From Cladochytrium replicatum (taxonomy: Eukaryota > Chytridiomycota > Chytridiomycetes > Cladochytriales > Cladochytriaceae): a DNA stretch of 34,457 nt. This document shows, piece after piece, positions 20,732 through 31,974 of this stretch (position 1 is its first letter; each line of letters opens with the position of its first letter). A program made the translations under genes and the position numbers. The notes under the pieces were generated by a model. That model was given only the letters and a program-made list of their open reading frames with translations, was not told the DNA's origin and did no database searches. The DNA is taken from NCBI GenBank assembly GCA_025526935.1, contig JAHLKD010000163.1, positions 1-34,457 on the forward strand, read 5' to 3'.

Positions 20732-22475
20732 TCATAACAATGACAACAGGACCACCATCGCCACTGTCGTCGTCGTCGTACCAAACCACTCCACCAACTT
20801 CCCCGCGAGAGCAGAGTCGCCGCTCTTCTTTGTATCGCCGTGCTGTCCGTTATTGTTTCCAGAACTGCTTCCACCACCGGCATCGGTGCTCTTTGCCTCG
20901 GGCTCATTGAGACTCCCGTTCACACGAGTTGTGCTGTTAGTGAGAACCGTCTCGTTCATGCCCGCGTCGTTACTACGTCCATCTACCATCGTGTGGGTCG
21001 TGTTGCTGTTCACTGTTGTCCAGAGGAAAGAGAAAAGCTTTAATACAGATCAGCGGGCTACAAGGTAATTTTTGTCACGCACGTTTGGGGTCTACGGTGC
21101 ACACCAGCCGTTGAGAGCCGACGATCCCGTTGTTATGCAGACGATTGCATTCAGTCTCGCTTGGAGCTGTCATCTTGGTGTTACAAAAGAAATGAGAGAT
21201 GAATGAACATTTATGTGATGATTTTGTTTGTTTTTTTTACGTTGAGAGCACCGTGGACGGTTTGGAGCACGGGGAGACTCGGGAGCGATTCGTCGAGGAC
21301 CAAGCTACCTTCGACGACCCTCAGCGAAGGCAACGCGATCCCCGACGGCGAATCCATCGAGCTGGTTGGAGTCGCAGGGCTCGTGGTGGGCGAGGACGTG
21401 GGGGGGCTTGTTTCGTTGCGTTCGTACTGCCGCCTCAGCAGCGCCAACGTCGTCCCTCGCACAGTCCCTCTGACGAGCTTTGGATTCCGTTGGATCATCA
21501 AGTCCCCACGAACGACGGCGAGCTTGTCCATTGTGATTGAGGACAGCTCCGGGTTCCCAAGGATCGTGAGGGGGCCGGAGGACTCGAGTGCGGGGAGGCT
21601 GACGTGGGTCAGTTGGGTGTTGTATGTGATTGCGAGGTCGGCGTCGACGGTAGTCAGCGAGAGCATCGAGATCGAGGCGATATGCGAGACCAGTACGGAC
21701 GAGGCGTGGGTGAGGACCGGGAACTTTTGAGGATCAAAAAGTTGTCAGAGTCTGTTTGAGAGGGATGGTGGTGAGCTTACTGAGGGTCCGAGGGCTTCGT
21801 TGTTGGCGGCAATGTGGATGACCCCTGCATCGGTTAGTGAGTCGAACGACATAGGGCCGGTAAGAGACGGGTTGCTTGCGATGTGTAGCTGCGCGGAAAC
21901 CTTGCCGATCGAGGAGAGCCCGGTGATGGATTCGAGGATCGCGTTATCGACGATGTGGATCGATTTGAGCGGTATGTGGTGGAGGGGTTGTGGACTGTCT
22001 GCGAGAGTCGGAGAGGGAAGAAGCGGCACGGCTTTCGGTGTTACGACAGCTGGAGCATTCGTTGCCGACGGGATCGAGGTGGCCGAGCCTGGTGCGAATT
22101 CGATACTCGTGCATCCGTGATTCCCGCTTTGAAACATGTTTTGAGCATTTTGAATCGGTAGGCTTTTGAAGGAAGCATGTACCTGAATACTACTTCGGCG
22201 TCCTCTGCTAACCCTGTCGGGATGAAAATCGACGCCGCGCTCGTGTTTGTAACATGCAAAGCATGGACTTGGGCCGTGATCTGCCCAAGGTCGATGATCC
22301 CGTGTACATTCGGGCCAGAGATGTCGACAGTAATGGATGGTTGGGTGTTGAGTGAGAGGCAGTGGATCAGATTTGAGAGGTCCTCGAGGGACTCGATTCT
22401 TGTCACGCAGGCCCGGAGCGCGAGGGAAGTGGTTAAAAGAGATGATGAAAGGATCAATGCTATCAAGAGACGCAT
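20732..22475 (-). CDS. ECM33/SPS2-like GPI-anchored cell-wall protein, 497 aa
   Basis: Five minus-strand exons: 22475-22183, 22126-21781, 21723-21241, 21173-21083, 21012-20732. The introns (56, 57, 67, 70 nt) are all GT-AG and the frame closes exactly. A signal peptide (MRLLIALILSSSLLTTSLAL) is followed by repeated receptor-L-domain-like strands (LKSIHIVDNAILESITGLS; SAQLHIASNPSL; SGPLTILGNPELSSITMDKL; GDLMIQRNPKL) and a C-terminal Cys pair (ECNRLHNN; RLVCTVDPK). A Ser/Gly/Asn-rich stalk ends in a small-residue omega region and a hydrophobic tail (VAMVVLLSLL), typical of GPI addition. Fungal ECM33/SPS2 proteins are surface proteins needed for wall integrity. A TATA-like AAATAAATA lies about 50 bases upstream on the minus strand. 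A Ser/Pro/Thr insert interrupts the repeats in exon 3. Confidence 0.85.
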
Positions 22476-22860
22476 GATTGACGATGATGAGTGAGGCCAG
22501 AAATGGTTACGGGGTGATAGTATTTATTTCATTGACTGATTTCATGTGCGTTGAAGCTTGGCGGATGTAGAGGGATGTAAGGTAGCTCGTGTTGGATTGG
22601 ATGCGCCCGAGAGTTTCCTTTAGCTCTTCAACGCTGCATTGTCAGCTTTGCTTTTTCTCGGATGATTTGGAGTAATTCGGATGATTTGGAGTAATTCGAA
22701 TCTTTCGGTAAATGTTGAAATGAGAAGCGGCTTCCAATGCCACAGGCCTTGGAGGGTCTTCAACCGACGCTCGCTCTTCGGCATGCTCGACAAAATTTTT
22801 GAGATAAATTTGTTGCATTTCCAGTATTAGCACAACGTCATCACTACTGTTCTGCTCCCA
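22476..22860. other. divergent intergenic region
   Basis: This is the shared upstream region between the minus-strand ECM33-like gene and the plus-strand membrane protein. It contains a short tandem repeat of GGATGATTTGGAGTAATTCG at about 22659-22700 (two copies). No gene supported. Confidence 0.5.
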
Positions 22861-23914
22861 GTGGGTGGTTCTTGCGCATTCGTGCAATGGCAGGTTGACA
22901 TACTCGACTTACTGATTGAAAGGTGTGAAACATTTTCTCTTCAAAGTAATGGATGTTATATTATAGCATTGGTGAGGGATGTTCTGTTCGGACCAGGAAA
23001 GGATGGATCAATTTCAACTCAACACGATTCTTTGGTCCTAGTGTGTGGGCATCGCGGTGATCCTGCTCGGTTACTGTGTACACTCTCGTGTAAAAGCCGA
23101 CAGCCTGACGATCACACACAAGCTGCTGGTGGCCGCTTCCACGGTATTTGTCCTGATAACGGTCACTGCGCTGGTATGGTGTGATAATGTCTCTACCTCC
23201 TGGGCCGCTCTACGGTAAGCCCCAGACTACACACGAAAATCACGTCCTCACCAGTACATTGATGTCAAATAGTTGCAGTGCATTTGTTTCTCAACGGTCT
23301 ACATGTGATGATGTTGTTCTATCTGTACGACATGCGCCTGTACATCTTCGCGTCCCAGCAGATCCCAGAATCCGCAGAAGAAGTCTTTCTAGGTGAGAAG
23401 AAGTCGGCCAGGGACGACGTCAGTGTCAAGACTACGACTCAGCTAATCCGGAACTACAGTTTCGGCTTGGGCAAGAGCAACCGATTGGAAGATTCGGGGC
23501 TACTCCAGCAATCGACTCAGTTGCAAATGGCTACGTACAACCTAGCGTTCTTGAGGATACGACAACAGCAGCAACACGTGTTTGTGCAACCCCGACCAGT
23601 TCAACAACCAGTTCCCAAATCCTCCTGTTCAGATTGGACTGAAAAACAATCGTAGCTCTGCGACTGTGTACAACCGTGACGGCCAGTTTAACCAGTTCCC
23701 GAAACCGCCCACCACTTTCGTGGACGTGAATCGCATTCCAACCCCTTTCAACCAGCAAGGAAGTGCTCCTCCTCATCCACCCACCGGGACTGCAACGAGC
23801 TACCCGCAGCCACCTTACTCTCCTTCGCGTTCTGAACCCAACGTCTCCCGGACGCCATACTTTCCCCGAGAGGAGGCCTACTACGGGCAGCCGCTATTCT
23901 CCTACCGGTGCTGA
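22861..23914 (+). CDS. multi-exon membrane protein with Q/N/P-rich tail, boundaries unresolved
   Basis: At least three hydrophobic segments lie on the plus strand: YIIALCVGIAVILLGYCV (across a 70-nt GT-AG intron, 22972-23041), LLVAASTVFVLITVTALVWC (to about 23214), and NGLHVMMLFYLYDMRLYIFA (about 23290-23350). A strong donor GTGAGAAG at 23391 pairs in frame with the AG ending at 23440 and gives ELQFRLGQEQPIGRFG. A 65-nt intron (GTACAACC...CCAG, ending near 23600) then leads to the tail, with FNNQFPNPP, FNQFPKPP and PFNQQGSAPP motifs, to the TGA at 23914. The junction after 23214 does not fit any canonical acceptor in frame, and no in-frame ATG is visible at the 5' end. It is either a multi-exon gene with my exon errors or a young pseudogene. 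Family not recognised. Confidence 0.4.
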
Positions 23915-24604
23915 ACCAAACCCTGCTCAGAACTGGGATCAGACTCGTGCGAATTATGCCGAGTGAGGAGTCGTTAACCCAAAGATTTCTAAAGTGTCAT
24001 ATCGGGTCTAAAGATGCTCCGAGATTGATCTCCTTCTACAAGCAATGTACCATTTCTGGATGTAGATGAATGTAGACGCACACCTTTGTGGCGACGTTTG
24101 CCTCCTGTAGTTTTTTTGTTACCTTCCTTTATGTTTCCGTTATCAATTTTTTTCGTCTCGCTTGTCCCATCATACTTTGATTTGAATCTAGTTGGGAGAA
24201 GAGAATTGTGGGTCACAAGTACCATCCATTTGATTAGTCGCCAAACGAGAAATCCGTAGGTGCAAATCTCACTCACCCGAACTGAATCATGCAGTCAAGT
24301 GCGTCTATCGTGGTCGATGAAACGGTCAGGGTTATATCATGCCAGCACCAAAACTGCTCATGATGTAGGCACCAACCTAAACTCCGGCGACACAGCTTAC
24401 CTTACTAAGTGATGAAACTGAAGGCATTGGATGACTTTAATCACGTTGAATTATTGATTGTGTTAAATGTACTCACCCTCGATCTCGCCACTGTGGCACC
24501 GTCCAATCACGTTCGCGATTGCCCTCCGGTTGCCGGTGGCACTGTTCGACAGGGAATTTCGCAGCCTGTCTGGAACTGGAACTGACCGAAACCTCAACCA
24601 AACC
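23915..24604. other. intergenic before the tetraspanin
   Basis: No gene supported. 23915-23966 could extend a tail frame (GAEPNPAQNWDQTRANYAE) if the preceding gene shifted by one base. 24090-24190 is T-rich. The last ~150 bases are the tetraspanin 5' UTR/promoter; an in-frame upstream extension exists but lacks protein-like character. Confidence 0.45.
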
Positions 24605-25839
24605 ATGCCTGCGTTCTCGAAGGAGTCTGCCCTCAACGTCACCTCGCTGACCCTCAATGTCTTGACTCTCGTCGGCGCTGTCGGCTTCATTGCTGCTGGG
24701 ATGCTGGTCTCCCGCGCGCCTTACCTGGAGTACATCGTCGACATCACAAAGAACATCCCCACCTCTGTGCAGATGCTCCTCTCCACCTCGTCGGTGTACT
24801 CCATGCCCTCCGACTTTAACCGCGCCATCATCGATGCTTCAGACCTTGGCTGGTGGTTGATTGGCGCCGGTAACGTGATGCTCGTTTCCACTTTCCCCGG
24901 CTTCTTGGCTGTGTCCACCAGGATTCGCAGGCGCCCTGGTATGCAGGTTAGATAATTTTGCTAACAGGTTATTTCTATGGTATTTTATTGATGCACGCAA
25001 CGGCGTCTCCCATATAGTCGCAGAACTTTGCTCCCATTATTGACGCGGACGCCGAGACTGAGCAACCCACTCCCTCGTTCGTCAACCCCGCCCGCAAGCG
25101 CCGCTACATCGAGTTCTTCCTCGTCTGCATTGCCTTTGACCTTTTCGTTGCCTCTGCTGCTTCCGGCTACGCTCTCTTCCGTGTCAGCTCCAACCGTGCC
25201 CAGCTCGCTACCGTTACCGCCCCTCAGATCGACGTTGTTCCCCAGCTCGAGCTCCTCATGATGCAGATCGACAACCAGTGCTGCGGATACACCCAGGGTG
25301 TTACCTCAGATGGAACCTCTGCCATGGGTGACGTCCTTGGTATCATGCAGGAGACTTTTGCCGGCAACACCAACATTACCGACCAGATGGCCGAGGCTAT
25401 CGAAGAGAGGTTCCTTGGAACTTCGCTCAACCCTTGCGAGACTGCGGAGAAGGTTAGCAAGATGCCCGCGTGCTACGAGATGGTCAAGAGCAGTGTCGAC
25501 ATGCAGTTCATTGGCTTCATTGGTCTGCTCGCCGCCACTGGCCTTCTCCGTGAGTACTACTACAATTACATGTGAAACCTTGCCACCCATTGATGTGTGC
25601 TAACTTCGTTTTCAGTGATCGGTAGCTTGCTCACCAACATCTTCCTCTACCGCCACTTGAAGTCACTACCCACTGAGGAGTCTGGTGTCAACGGCGTCAG
25701 CCTCACCAAGCTCGAACACGACTTTGAGCAGATGAAGGAGCCCACTGACTACCCTACCCCAGTCAGCAAGAAGGTCATCCGAACCACCACTGCCAGCCAG
25801 CCAGCTCTCCCAGTTTATGAGGCTGAGGGACCCAAGTAG
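24605..25839 (+). CDS. tetraspanin-like membrane protein, 365 aa
   Basis: Three exons: 24605-24946, 25018-25549, 25616-25839. The introns are 71 nt (77 if the alternative acceptor at 25023 is used) and 66 nt; the second has a textbook GCTAAC branch site and TTTTCAG. The frame closes at 365 residues. Four membrane segments lie near 14-36, 81-103, 146-168 and 277-300. The large outer loop between TM3 and TM4 contains the tetraspanin signature CCG at 202-204 (DNQCCGY) plus Cys254 and Cys266. Fungal tetraspanins of the Pls1/Tsp families organise membrane microdomains and are needed for polarised growth and, in some pathogens, penetration; the specific subfamily is not assigned. The long cytosolic C-tail is charged. 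Start chosen at the first ATG before TM1. Confidence 0.82.
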
Positions 25840-26361
25840 ATTCCTAGTAAACATCTGGCGGTAGAAAGAGTTGACCGTTGTTGTGTTTCTCGTTTGATTG
25901 TCTCCTTGCGTCCACACACCGACAAAACGTGCTGTACATTAATCTTTGTAATGCTAGCTCCGTTCGAAACGTGGTTGTACGTTTATATTTGTTAAGCTAG
26001 CTCTATCTTTTTGGGATTACATAGTATTTTGGAGAGTTGAACAATTTGAGGCGCCTTTCCGCTGCTGAGCAAATCGCTACTGCCTGTGCAGACGTTGCCA
26101 AGAAACCGGCACCATGGGCGGATTGGAATATTATTGCTATCACCAGAATTCCTGGGACAATTCTACACTGCCACCCAATCTGGTTAATATATCAAACCCT
26201 ACTCATTCAGCCACACCGCTCTAACGAACCAACCCTCGCTGTGACCCACCCACCCGCTTGACGGCAAACCCGCACACCGCACACCGGTACACCAGGCCTT
26301 CTTCTAGACGACTCCCAGTTACTGCCCATAGACTCGTGCTCCTTCTCCCTCTCTTACCTCA
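25840..26361. other. intergenic, chitin synthase promoter side
   Basis: 3' flank of the tetraspanin, then the upstream region of the chitin synthase. The final 130 bases are pyrimidine/CA-rich (CCACCCACCC; CTCCTTCTCCCTCTC), common just before fungal start codons. Nothing else supported. Confidence 0.5.
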
Positions 26362-29300
26362 ATGTCTTCCGCTGGCTACGGGGGACGCGACGACTACCGC
26401 AGAGATGACTACGGTAGAGACAGACGGGACAACAGACCCGACGACTACCGAAGAGACGACTATCGTGGCGGTGGAAGCGATAGGGGCAGAGACAGGGACC
26501 CCCAGTACCGTCCAGAAAGCAGGGAACGCGACAGGTCTCAGTCAAGAGGCCGTCACGAACAGGACCGCTTCGATGAGCCGCCCCAGATGGGTACTGTGCT
26601 CTCTGTATTCATCCCATCCATACTCGCCTAACTTTGCTACTTTTTGTTCTTGCAGCGCAAACCCGCAACCCGAGTGACTCGCGATACGCCTCACCCGGCC
26701 CGCGTGGCCCCACTCCTCCGCACGGGACTCCTATGCAGATGGCCCAACCTATGCCCGGTCAACCCATGCCTGCCCACCAGCAGTTCCTAGCCAACCAGGG
26801 CCGTCAGGGAACTTTTGGCAACGGCCAGCAACCTCAGTTCTCCCCTCAGCCCCAGATGTCGGTCACCATCCCCGGTCCCTCGTTCCTCATGCCCGCCGGT
26901 GCCGCTGGTGCCCTGCCGCCCCCGGGAATGCTCGTTCCCCAGCAGCAGCCCATGGCCCGTAAGAAGACTTACAAGCAGATTCAGCTCACCCCCCAGGGCA
27001 ACCTCGTGATCGATATCCCCGTTGCAGACCGCGTCCTTCAGATGGGCGCCATTCGTACCGGCGAGGAATTCACTCACATGCGCTACACTGCAGCCACTTG
27101 CGACCCCAACGATTTCCCCAACAAGGGCTACTCCATGCGTCAGCAAGAGTACGGTCGCCAGACGGAACTCTTTATTGTCGTCACCATGTACAATGAGGAC
27201 GATTTCCTCTTTGCAAAGACCATGCACTCCATCTGCAAAAACATTTCGCACCTGTGCACCCGCTCGAAATCTCGAACCTGGGGGTCCGACGGATGGAAAA
27301 AGGTCACCGTTTGCATCGTCTCGGACGGTCGGAAGAAAGTCAACCCGCGCGTCCTGAACGTGCTCGGTGTCCAGGGTGTGTACCAGGACGGCGTCATGAA
27401 GGAGTCGGTCAACGGAAAGCCCGTCTCGGCACACATCTTTGAGTACACATCGCAGATCTGCGTCGACGTCGAGGGCAACATCCTGGGCCCCTCGGACGGA
27501 ATCGTTCCCACCCAGATCATTTTCTGTCTCAAGGAAAAGAACCAGAAGAAGGTGAGTGACACACAAGATACAATTTTAATTGAAGCGAACGAAATCATTG
27601 ATCCCTTTCTCTCGGTCCTTAGATCAACTCGCACCGTTGGTTCTTCAACGCATTCGGCCCGCTCCTTCGCCCCAACGTCTGTGTTCTCATCGATGTCGGT
27701 ACCAAGCCCTCCGGAACCTCGCTGTATCATCTGTGGAAGACCTTTGACCGCGACCCCTCTGTCGGCGGCGCATGCGGTGAAATCTACGCCGAGCTGGGCA
27801 AGGGCTGCAGCAACCTCCTCAACCCGCTCGTCGCCGCACAAAACTTTGAGTATAAGATCTCCAACATTCTCGACAAGCCACTCGAGTCGGTCTTTGGGTA
27901 CATTTCCGTGCTCCCCGGTGCCTTCTCTGCGTACCGGTACGTTGCGCTACAGGGCAAGCCACTTCAGATGTACTTCCATGGCGAGTCTATGCACGGTGGC
28001 GCAGACATTTTCGCGGCCAACATGTACCTTGCCGAGGACCGTATTCTGTGCTTTGAGCTTGTGACCAAGGAGACCCAGGCGTGGGTGCTGCGGTACGTGA
28101 AAGCCGCAAAGGCCGAGACCGACGTGCCGGACAGTGTTCCAGAGTTCATCTCGCAGCGTCGTCGGTGGTTGAACGGGTCGTTCTTTGCGGGCGTGCACGC
28201 GCTCACACACTGGTACTTTTTGTTCCGGTCGGGGCACTCGCTTCCGCGCAAGCTCTGGCTGTGTGTGGAATTTACGTACAACTTGATCCAGTTGATATTC
28301 AACTGGTTTGCGCTGGCCAACTTTTACCTTTCGTTCTACTTCCTTCTTGCGGGGCGCGTGAGTACGTCGGAGGCGCGGGCCAAGACCACCAACGATCCTT
28401 TCTTTGGGTACGGCCAGCAGGTGTTTTTTGCGCTCCAAGGGTTTTATATCTTTGCGATGCTGTTGATTCTGATTTGCGCGTTCGGTAACCGGCCTCAGGG
28501 AAGCAAGTGGGTGTACACGGCTTCGATGGCGCTGTTTGCGTTGATCATGGCAGTGGTGCTGTATGTTTCTGGCTACACGGTGTACCTTGCGCTGCCGCAG
28601 TCGCTTGCGGAGTGGAAGCAGATTGGGAACATGATTTTGAACCGGCAGGTGTTCAGGGACATTGTGATTTCGTTCGCGTCGACGTATGCGCTTTACTTTT
28701 TCGCGTCGTTTGTGTACCTGGAGCCGTGGCACATGTTCACGAGCTTTGTGCAGTACATGTTCCTGATGCCGTCCTTCATCAACATTCTCCAGGTCTATGC
28801 TTGTGAGTATTGCAGAAGAGAGTTGAAATGTTGTTTTTAAACTTTTTGTTCTGCAACAGTCGCCAACCTCCACGATGTGTCTTGGGGAACCAAGGGCGAC
28901 AACGGCGGCGAGTCGGATCTTGCTGCCGTGACTGTGACAAAAGGCAAGGACGGCAAGATGCAAGTCGATTTCGAGATGCCGACTGACAAGAACGACATCA
29001 ACAACAACTACGAGCGCTTCCTGAAGGAACTCAAAGTGCCTCGACCGCCGGACAACAAGAAGCGCGACGCGAAGACTAAGCAGGAGGATTACTTCAAAAA
29101 CTTCCGTACGAAGGTGGTCATGTTCTGGTTGGTGAGCAACCTGGGCTTGATTGCTCTGCTCACAAGCGATTACCTGTACAACTTCCTATTTGCGAGGTTC
29201 TCGGACCCGACGCAGAGCTTCAACCCGTACCTTACCGTAAGTAGTCTGAGAAAATCACGTTGGGTTATAAATCACTGACTGTGTGTCTTGGTTGCAGTTC

Positions 29301-29384
29301 ATCTTTTATTCGGTTGCGGGTCTTGCGTTCATCCGTTTCTGTGGATCTATGGGGTACCTTGTGCACAACATGATCTGCGGTTGA
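26362..29384 (+). CDS. chitin synthase, division 1 (class I-III type), 922 aa
   Basis: Five exons: 26362-26590, 26656-27551, 27623-28802, 28860-29236, 29298-29384. The introns are 65, 71, 57 and 61 nt, GT-AG, all frame-keeping. The enzyme polymerises chitin from UDP-GlcNAc at the plasma membrane. Exon 1 is a disordered RDDYR-repeat head; a Pro/Gln/Met-rich stretch follows. The N-terminal chitin synthase domain starts near [10 protein letters not shown] (about 178), then VVTMYNEDD (about 251-259), [54 protein letters not shown] (about 511-515) and QRRRW (553-557), the catalytic motifs of family GT2 chitin synthases. Then come several TM segments, [11 protein letters not shown], and two last TM helices. 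All motifs are intact. Exon 5 encodes only 28 residues. Confidence 0.93.
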
Positions 29385-30439
29385 TTTCGCCCACGTTTCC
29401 CCAAACCAAAGCGGTTTTTGGTGCAAGAAATTTCTTGTTTTTTAGACGCCTGAAAAATAGGAATCTTTGGATCTTGTTTGGGGAGCTATTTGGTGTCGAA
29501 CTGCACGATGCTTACTTTTTTCTATTTCTTCCATCTTTTTTCTCTATTGGCTGTTCTGCTTTTCAACAAATTTGTTTTCTTTTGTGTCTGAGCTTTTGAC
29601 TGATTCGAACTGCACATGGAGTTTTGGGATTTCTCAGACGATGGGGAGTTCCAGGTGTAGTGGGTCATTACTCTTCTTTTGCTCTAGCTTGTTACTTTTG
29701 AAAATGCAAGGTTTTTGAATACTACACTCTTTTTTTTGGAAACGACATTTGTTATTGGGGTGGTCTTGCAAATGGCCCCGCCTGGCACCCTATTCCCCTG
29801 ATCTATCTTTGCAGCTCACTGAAATGCAGAAGGCAAGCCTTAAGATGCTGCTTGCTGACACATTCACCTCCGTCCTTGCCTTTGCCTTGAACCTATCTGA
29901 AGAGCTTCCTCCCTGGATTCTTGGCTGCGACTTTCACCATGTGGATCTAGGCACAGGAGCGGCCAAAAGATCAACGAGCAGATCACGCGGAAAGATGTTG
30001 TTGGGGACAAAACCTGGACATTGGCCTGGGTTCAACTGCAAGGAGCTGGGGAAGACTATGGTTGCCTACCACAAGGAAGGCACTAGGCTTCCGTATTCTC
30101 GAGTCACTGCTACTTCGTCGCCATATTTAGTTTTTGCTTTTTAACATCAAGTTTATGTTGATGCGCAAGTGTAAGTAGGAACCTTTGCGTAATTGGGCTG
30201 CAAGGCCTTTGACAGCGAGTTAAGATAGTCCGCACATAATAAGTACCAATGGATAAGACTGCTAATAAGTGAGGTGTATAGGTTGATAATTTAAACGTCA
30301 CTCAAGACCACGTTGAGGTTAATACCTATGGCGTGATCTAGGTGGATGTGGAAATAGCCTTTATCTCCAAGTTTTTTTAAGATCTCAGCGATTGGAGCTT
30401 CTATGACTATATTGCTGACTTTCTCCTGGTCGGCATTAA
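29385..30439. other. intergenic with one unassigned ORF
   Basis: 29400-29760 is T-rich, the chitin synthase 3' flank. An ATG ORF at 29824-30144 (106 codons; LLADTFTSVLAFALNLSEEL, PPWILGCDFHHVDLG) has fairly protein-like composition but no family I recognise. It could be a fragment of a mobile-element protein. 30145-30439 shows nothing I can name. Confidence 0.4.
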
Positions 30440-30442
30440 TAA

Positions 30443-30599
30443 GGTTTCTACCTTTAGCGGCTTTATAAGTTCCTCGCGCTAAATGTCTTTCCAGGTATTT
30501 TTGCGGTAGCTTTGAAGCGCTTGCTTGGCGTTGCGGATGGCTAAGTCAGCACTGTTTTATTTACTTCAGATTCATTATAAAGCCGCTAAGGTAGAAACC
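30443..30599. mobile_element. PIF/Harbinger (Tourist-like) MITE candidate, 157 bp
   Basis: Terminal inverted repeats of about 26 bases (left 30443-30468, right 30575-30599) differ only by one extra T on the left. They begin GGTTTCTACC and end GGTAGAAACC. The element is flanked on both sides by TAA (30440-30442 and 30600-30602). A 3-bp TAA/TTA target duplication with GG-starting TIRs is characteristic of PIF/Harbinger elements and their Tourist MITEs. There is no coding capacity. Similar elements elsewhere in the genome would confirm it. Confidence 0.6.
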
Positions 30600-31116
30600 T
30601 AACAGTTATTCCAAGCCGGAATGTTAATAACATTTGGACGGACCATCCAACGCGAATTTATTAAATGCGGACGGACCGTCCAACGCGTTTTTATTAGCCA
30701 CAGACGGACCGTCCAACGCGTTTTTATTTGGCGCGGACGGACCGTCCAACCCATTTTTATTAACCATGGACGGACCTTCCAGATGCAATTTATTCTGCTT
30801 CAACTGCAATTCATGCTACCTCAATCTCTCTTGTAGGTGGATTTTTCACTGAGTCTTTTCATTTCATGGGCCAAGCTATTCTGCTGTTGGGCGAGAGTCC
30901 TTTGAATTCGTGAGCATGCTACTGGAGTAGAGAACTGATTCTTTGTATTTGATTGTCCAAAATCTCCACCAACCTTACACCTTGATAACAAGCTTCTCTG
31001 CCACAACAGCAGATATCCTTTTTAGGAAACCAGAGGGCAAGACCTGACCACAGAGTCTTCCTGCTATAGATAGTGGATTCCAAGTCCGTCTCCCTGTCCA
31101 TACCACAGCTTCCACC
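30598..31116. repeat. dispersed repeat R, copy 1
   Basis: The start (CCTAACAGTTATTCCAAGCC) is shared with copy 3 at 34252. The body from the fourth array unit to CCATACCACAGCTTC is shared with copy 2 at 33553-33979. Unlike copies 2 and 3 it is complete over both parts. It contains the 33-bp array. Confidence 0.85.
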
Positions 31117-31415
31117 TGCAATAAGTGCAACTTCACTCTCGTCAAAGCTAGTCAACAAGTTGAAGAATGTTCTCGCACGGTGCAGTGGACCCTAGGTGCT
31201 CATGCCTGAGGTTGCTGAGCAGATGTCAACGTACTGCTTTCCAACACTGTTGTTAGTCTATCCACTGTTGCACCAACGACGGCATCTCGACCATTAATCA
31301 ACTCTTCCAATCCCCATGATAATGTACTCCGGAGGCACAACAGTAGATTTGGATCAATGTCTCTCATTGCCATTAGGATCAGAATGGCAGGCACTTCCAA
31401 TAGCCTCACGTCCAT
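30624..31415 (-). pseudogene. decayed minus-strand gene over repeat R copy 1
   Basis: Minus-strand frames hold protein-like blocks in sequence: INGRDAVVGATVDRLTTVL (31415-31200), GMDRETDLESTIYSRKTLW (about 31102 downward), a heptad-like TLAQQQNSLAHEMKRLSEK (about 30900-30840), then LDGPS-x2-NK-x-A repeats over the 33-bp array to a TAA near 30624. The blocks lie in different frames separated by stops. Copy 2 retains TIYSRETLWSGLAS and a similar coiled-coil block. This suggests an ancestral coding gene that spread as a repeat and decayed. The linkage of the blocks into one gene is inference. Confidence 0.3.
30636..30780. repeat. 33-bp palindrome-bearing tandem array, 5 units
   Basis: The GGACGGACCGTCC palindrome (a few variant bases) recurs at 30636, 30669, 30702, 30735 and 30768, an exact 33-base period. 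Each unit continues AACGCG/AACCCA + TTTTTATTA. The period is a multiple of three and on the minus strand reads as 11-residue repeats (LDGPSVANKNA). Three regular units also occur at 33562, 33595 and 33628, and five at 34291, 34324, 34357, 34390 and 34423. Confidence 0.95.
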
Positions 31416-31664
31416 TTTCCATCTGAATCAACATTTCCTGCTCGAGTAGAAGAGCATCTTCAAAGTTTTTGCAGTTGAAGTGCATGCCAGACCAATGGAT
31501 CAAGTTATCCAAAAAAAGAGCAGTTGTCGAGAAAAGGAGAAATGTGACAGATCAGAAGATTGGTTTGGAGAGTTTTGCTTTTGCTATTTCAAAGCTTTTG
31601 CACCCCACATCTTCCATTTTGAGCGGGAAAAAAAAAGATTCTGAAATACCTTTTTTCAGCGAGG

Positions 31665-31703
31665 TCATGTGAATCTTACCAGACTCTGGTACAATTCACA
31701 TGA
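31665..31703. repeat. nested hairpin H, copy 1
   Basis: Outer arms TCATGTGAAT (31665-31674) and ATTCACATGA (31694-31703) are perfectly complementary. An inner stem TACCAGA/TCTGGTA (31677-31691) closes on a single C. Compare copy 2 at 32405-32443. Confidence 0.9.
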
Positions 31704-31847
31704 TTAGTTGGATTTTCCAAAACAAAAACATAATTCTGTCAACTCACCTTCCGACCAGGGAGAAATCGGACAGCAGAAAAGAGCATTACAACACATGAGG
31801 AGAAATAAGTGGTAAGTACTCATTTGTGGTAATATAAATAATATGTA

Positions 31848-31905
31848 ACAGCAAACTTACCTCGACAACAACAGCAAACTTACCTCGACACAACAGCAAA
31901 CACAA
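31848..31905 (-). repeat. 23-bp minisatellite with splice-donor consensus, copy 1
   Basis: Read on the minus strand, two units of TCGAGGTAAGTTTGCTGTTG lie 23 bases apart (ACTTAC on plus at 31855 and 31878). GAG|GTAAGT is a near-perfect 5' splice site. Confidence 0.85.
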
Positions 31906-31974
31906 GCAGCACGAGAGAAGTGCCTTTTGTTGGAAATCAAACGGTGAATGGTAGCAACGTGTAGTAAAAACATC

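Noticed and set aside
23989-24276. Minus-strand 95-codon ORF
   Set aside because: It starts at GTG, is Lys/Asn/Gly-rich from an A/T-rich tract, and has no splice or promoter context.
24467-24604. N-terminal extension of the tetraspanin from 24467
   Set aside because: The extension is open but has Arg/Pro-rich, non-conserved-looking sequence; the ATG at 24605 sits just before the first membrane segment.
27947-28963. A 338-codon open frame antisense to the chitin synthase, and another at 26787-27566
   Set aside because: Both are Arg/His/Val-rich mirror frames of GC3-biased coding sequence, start at non-ATG codons or lack domains, and lie opposite an unmistakable gene.
30636-30780. CRISPR array
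   Set aside because: Units are contiguous 33-base tandem repeats without unique spacers, in a eukaryotic genome.
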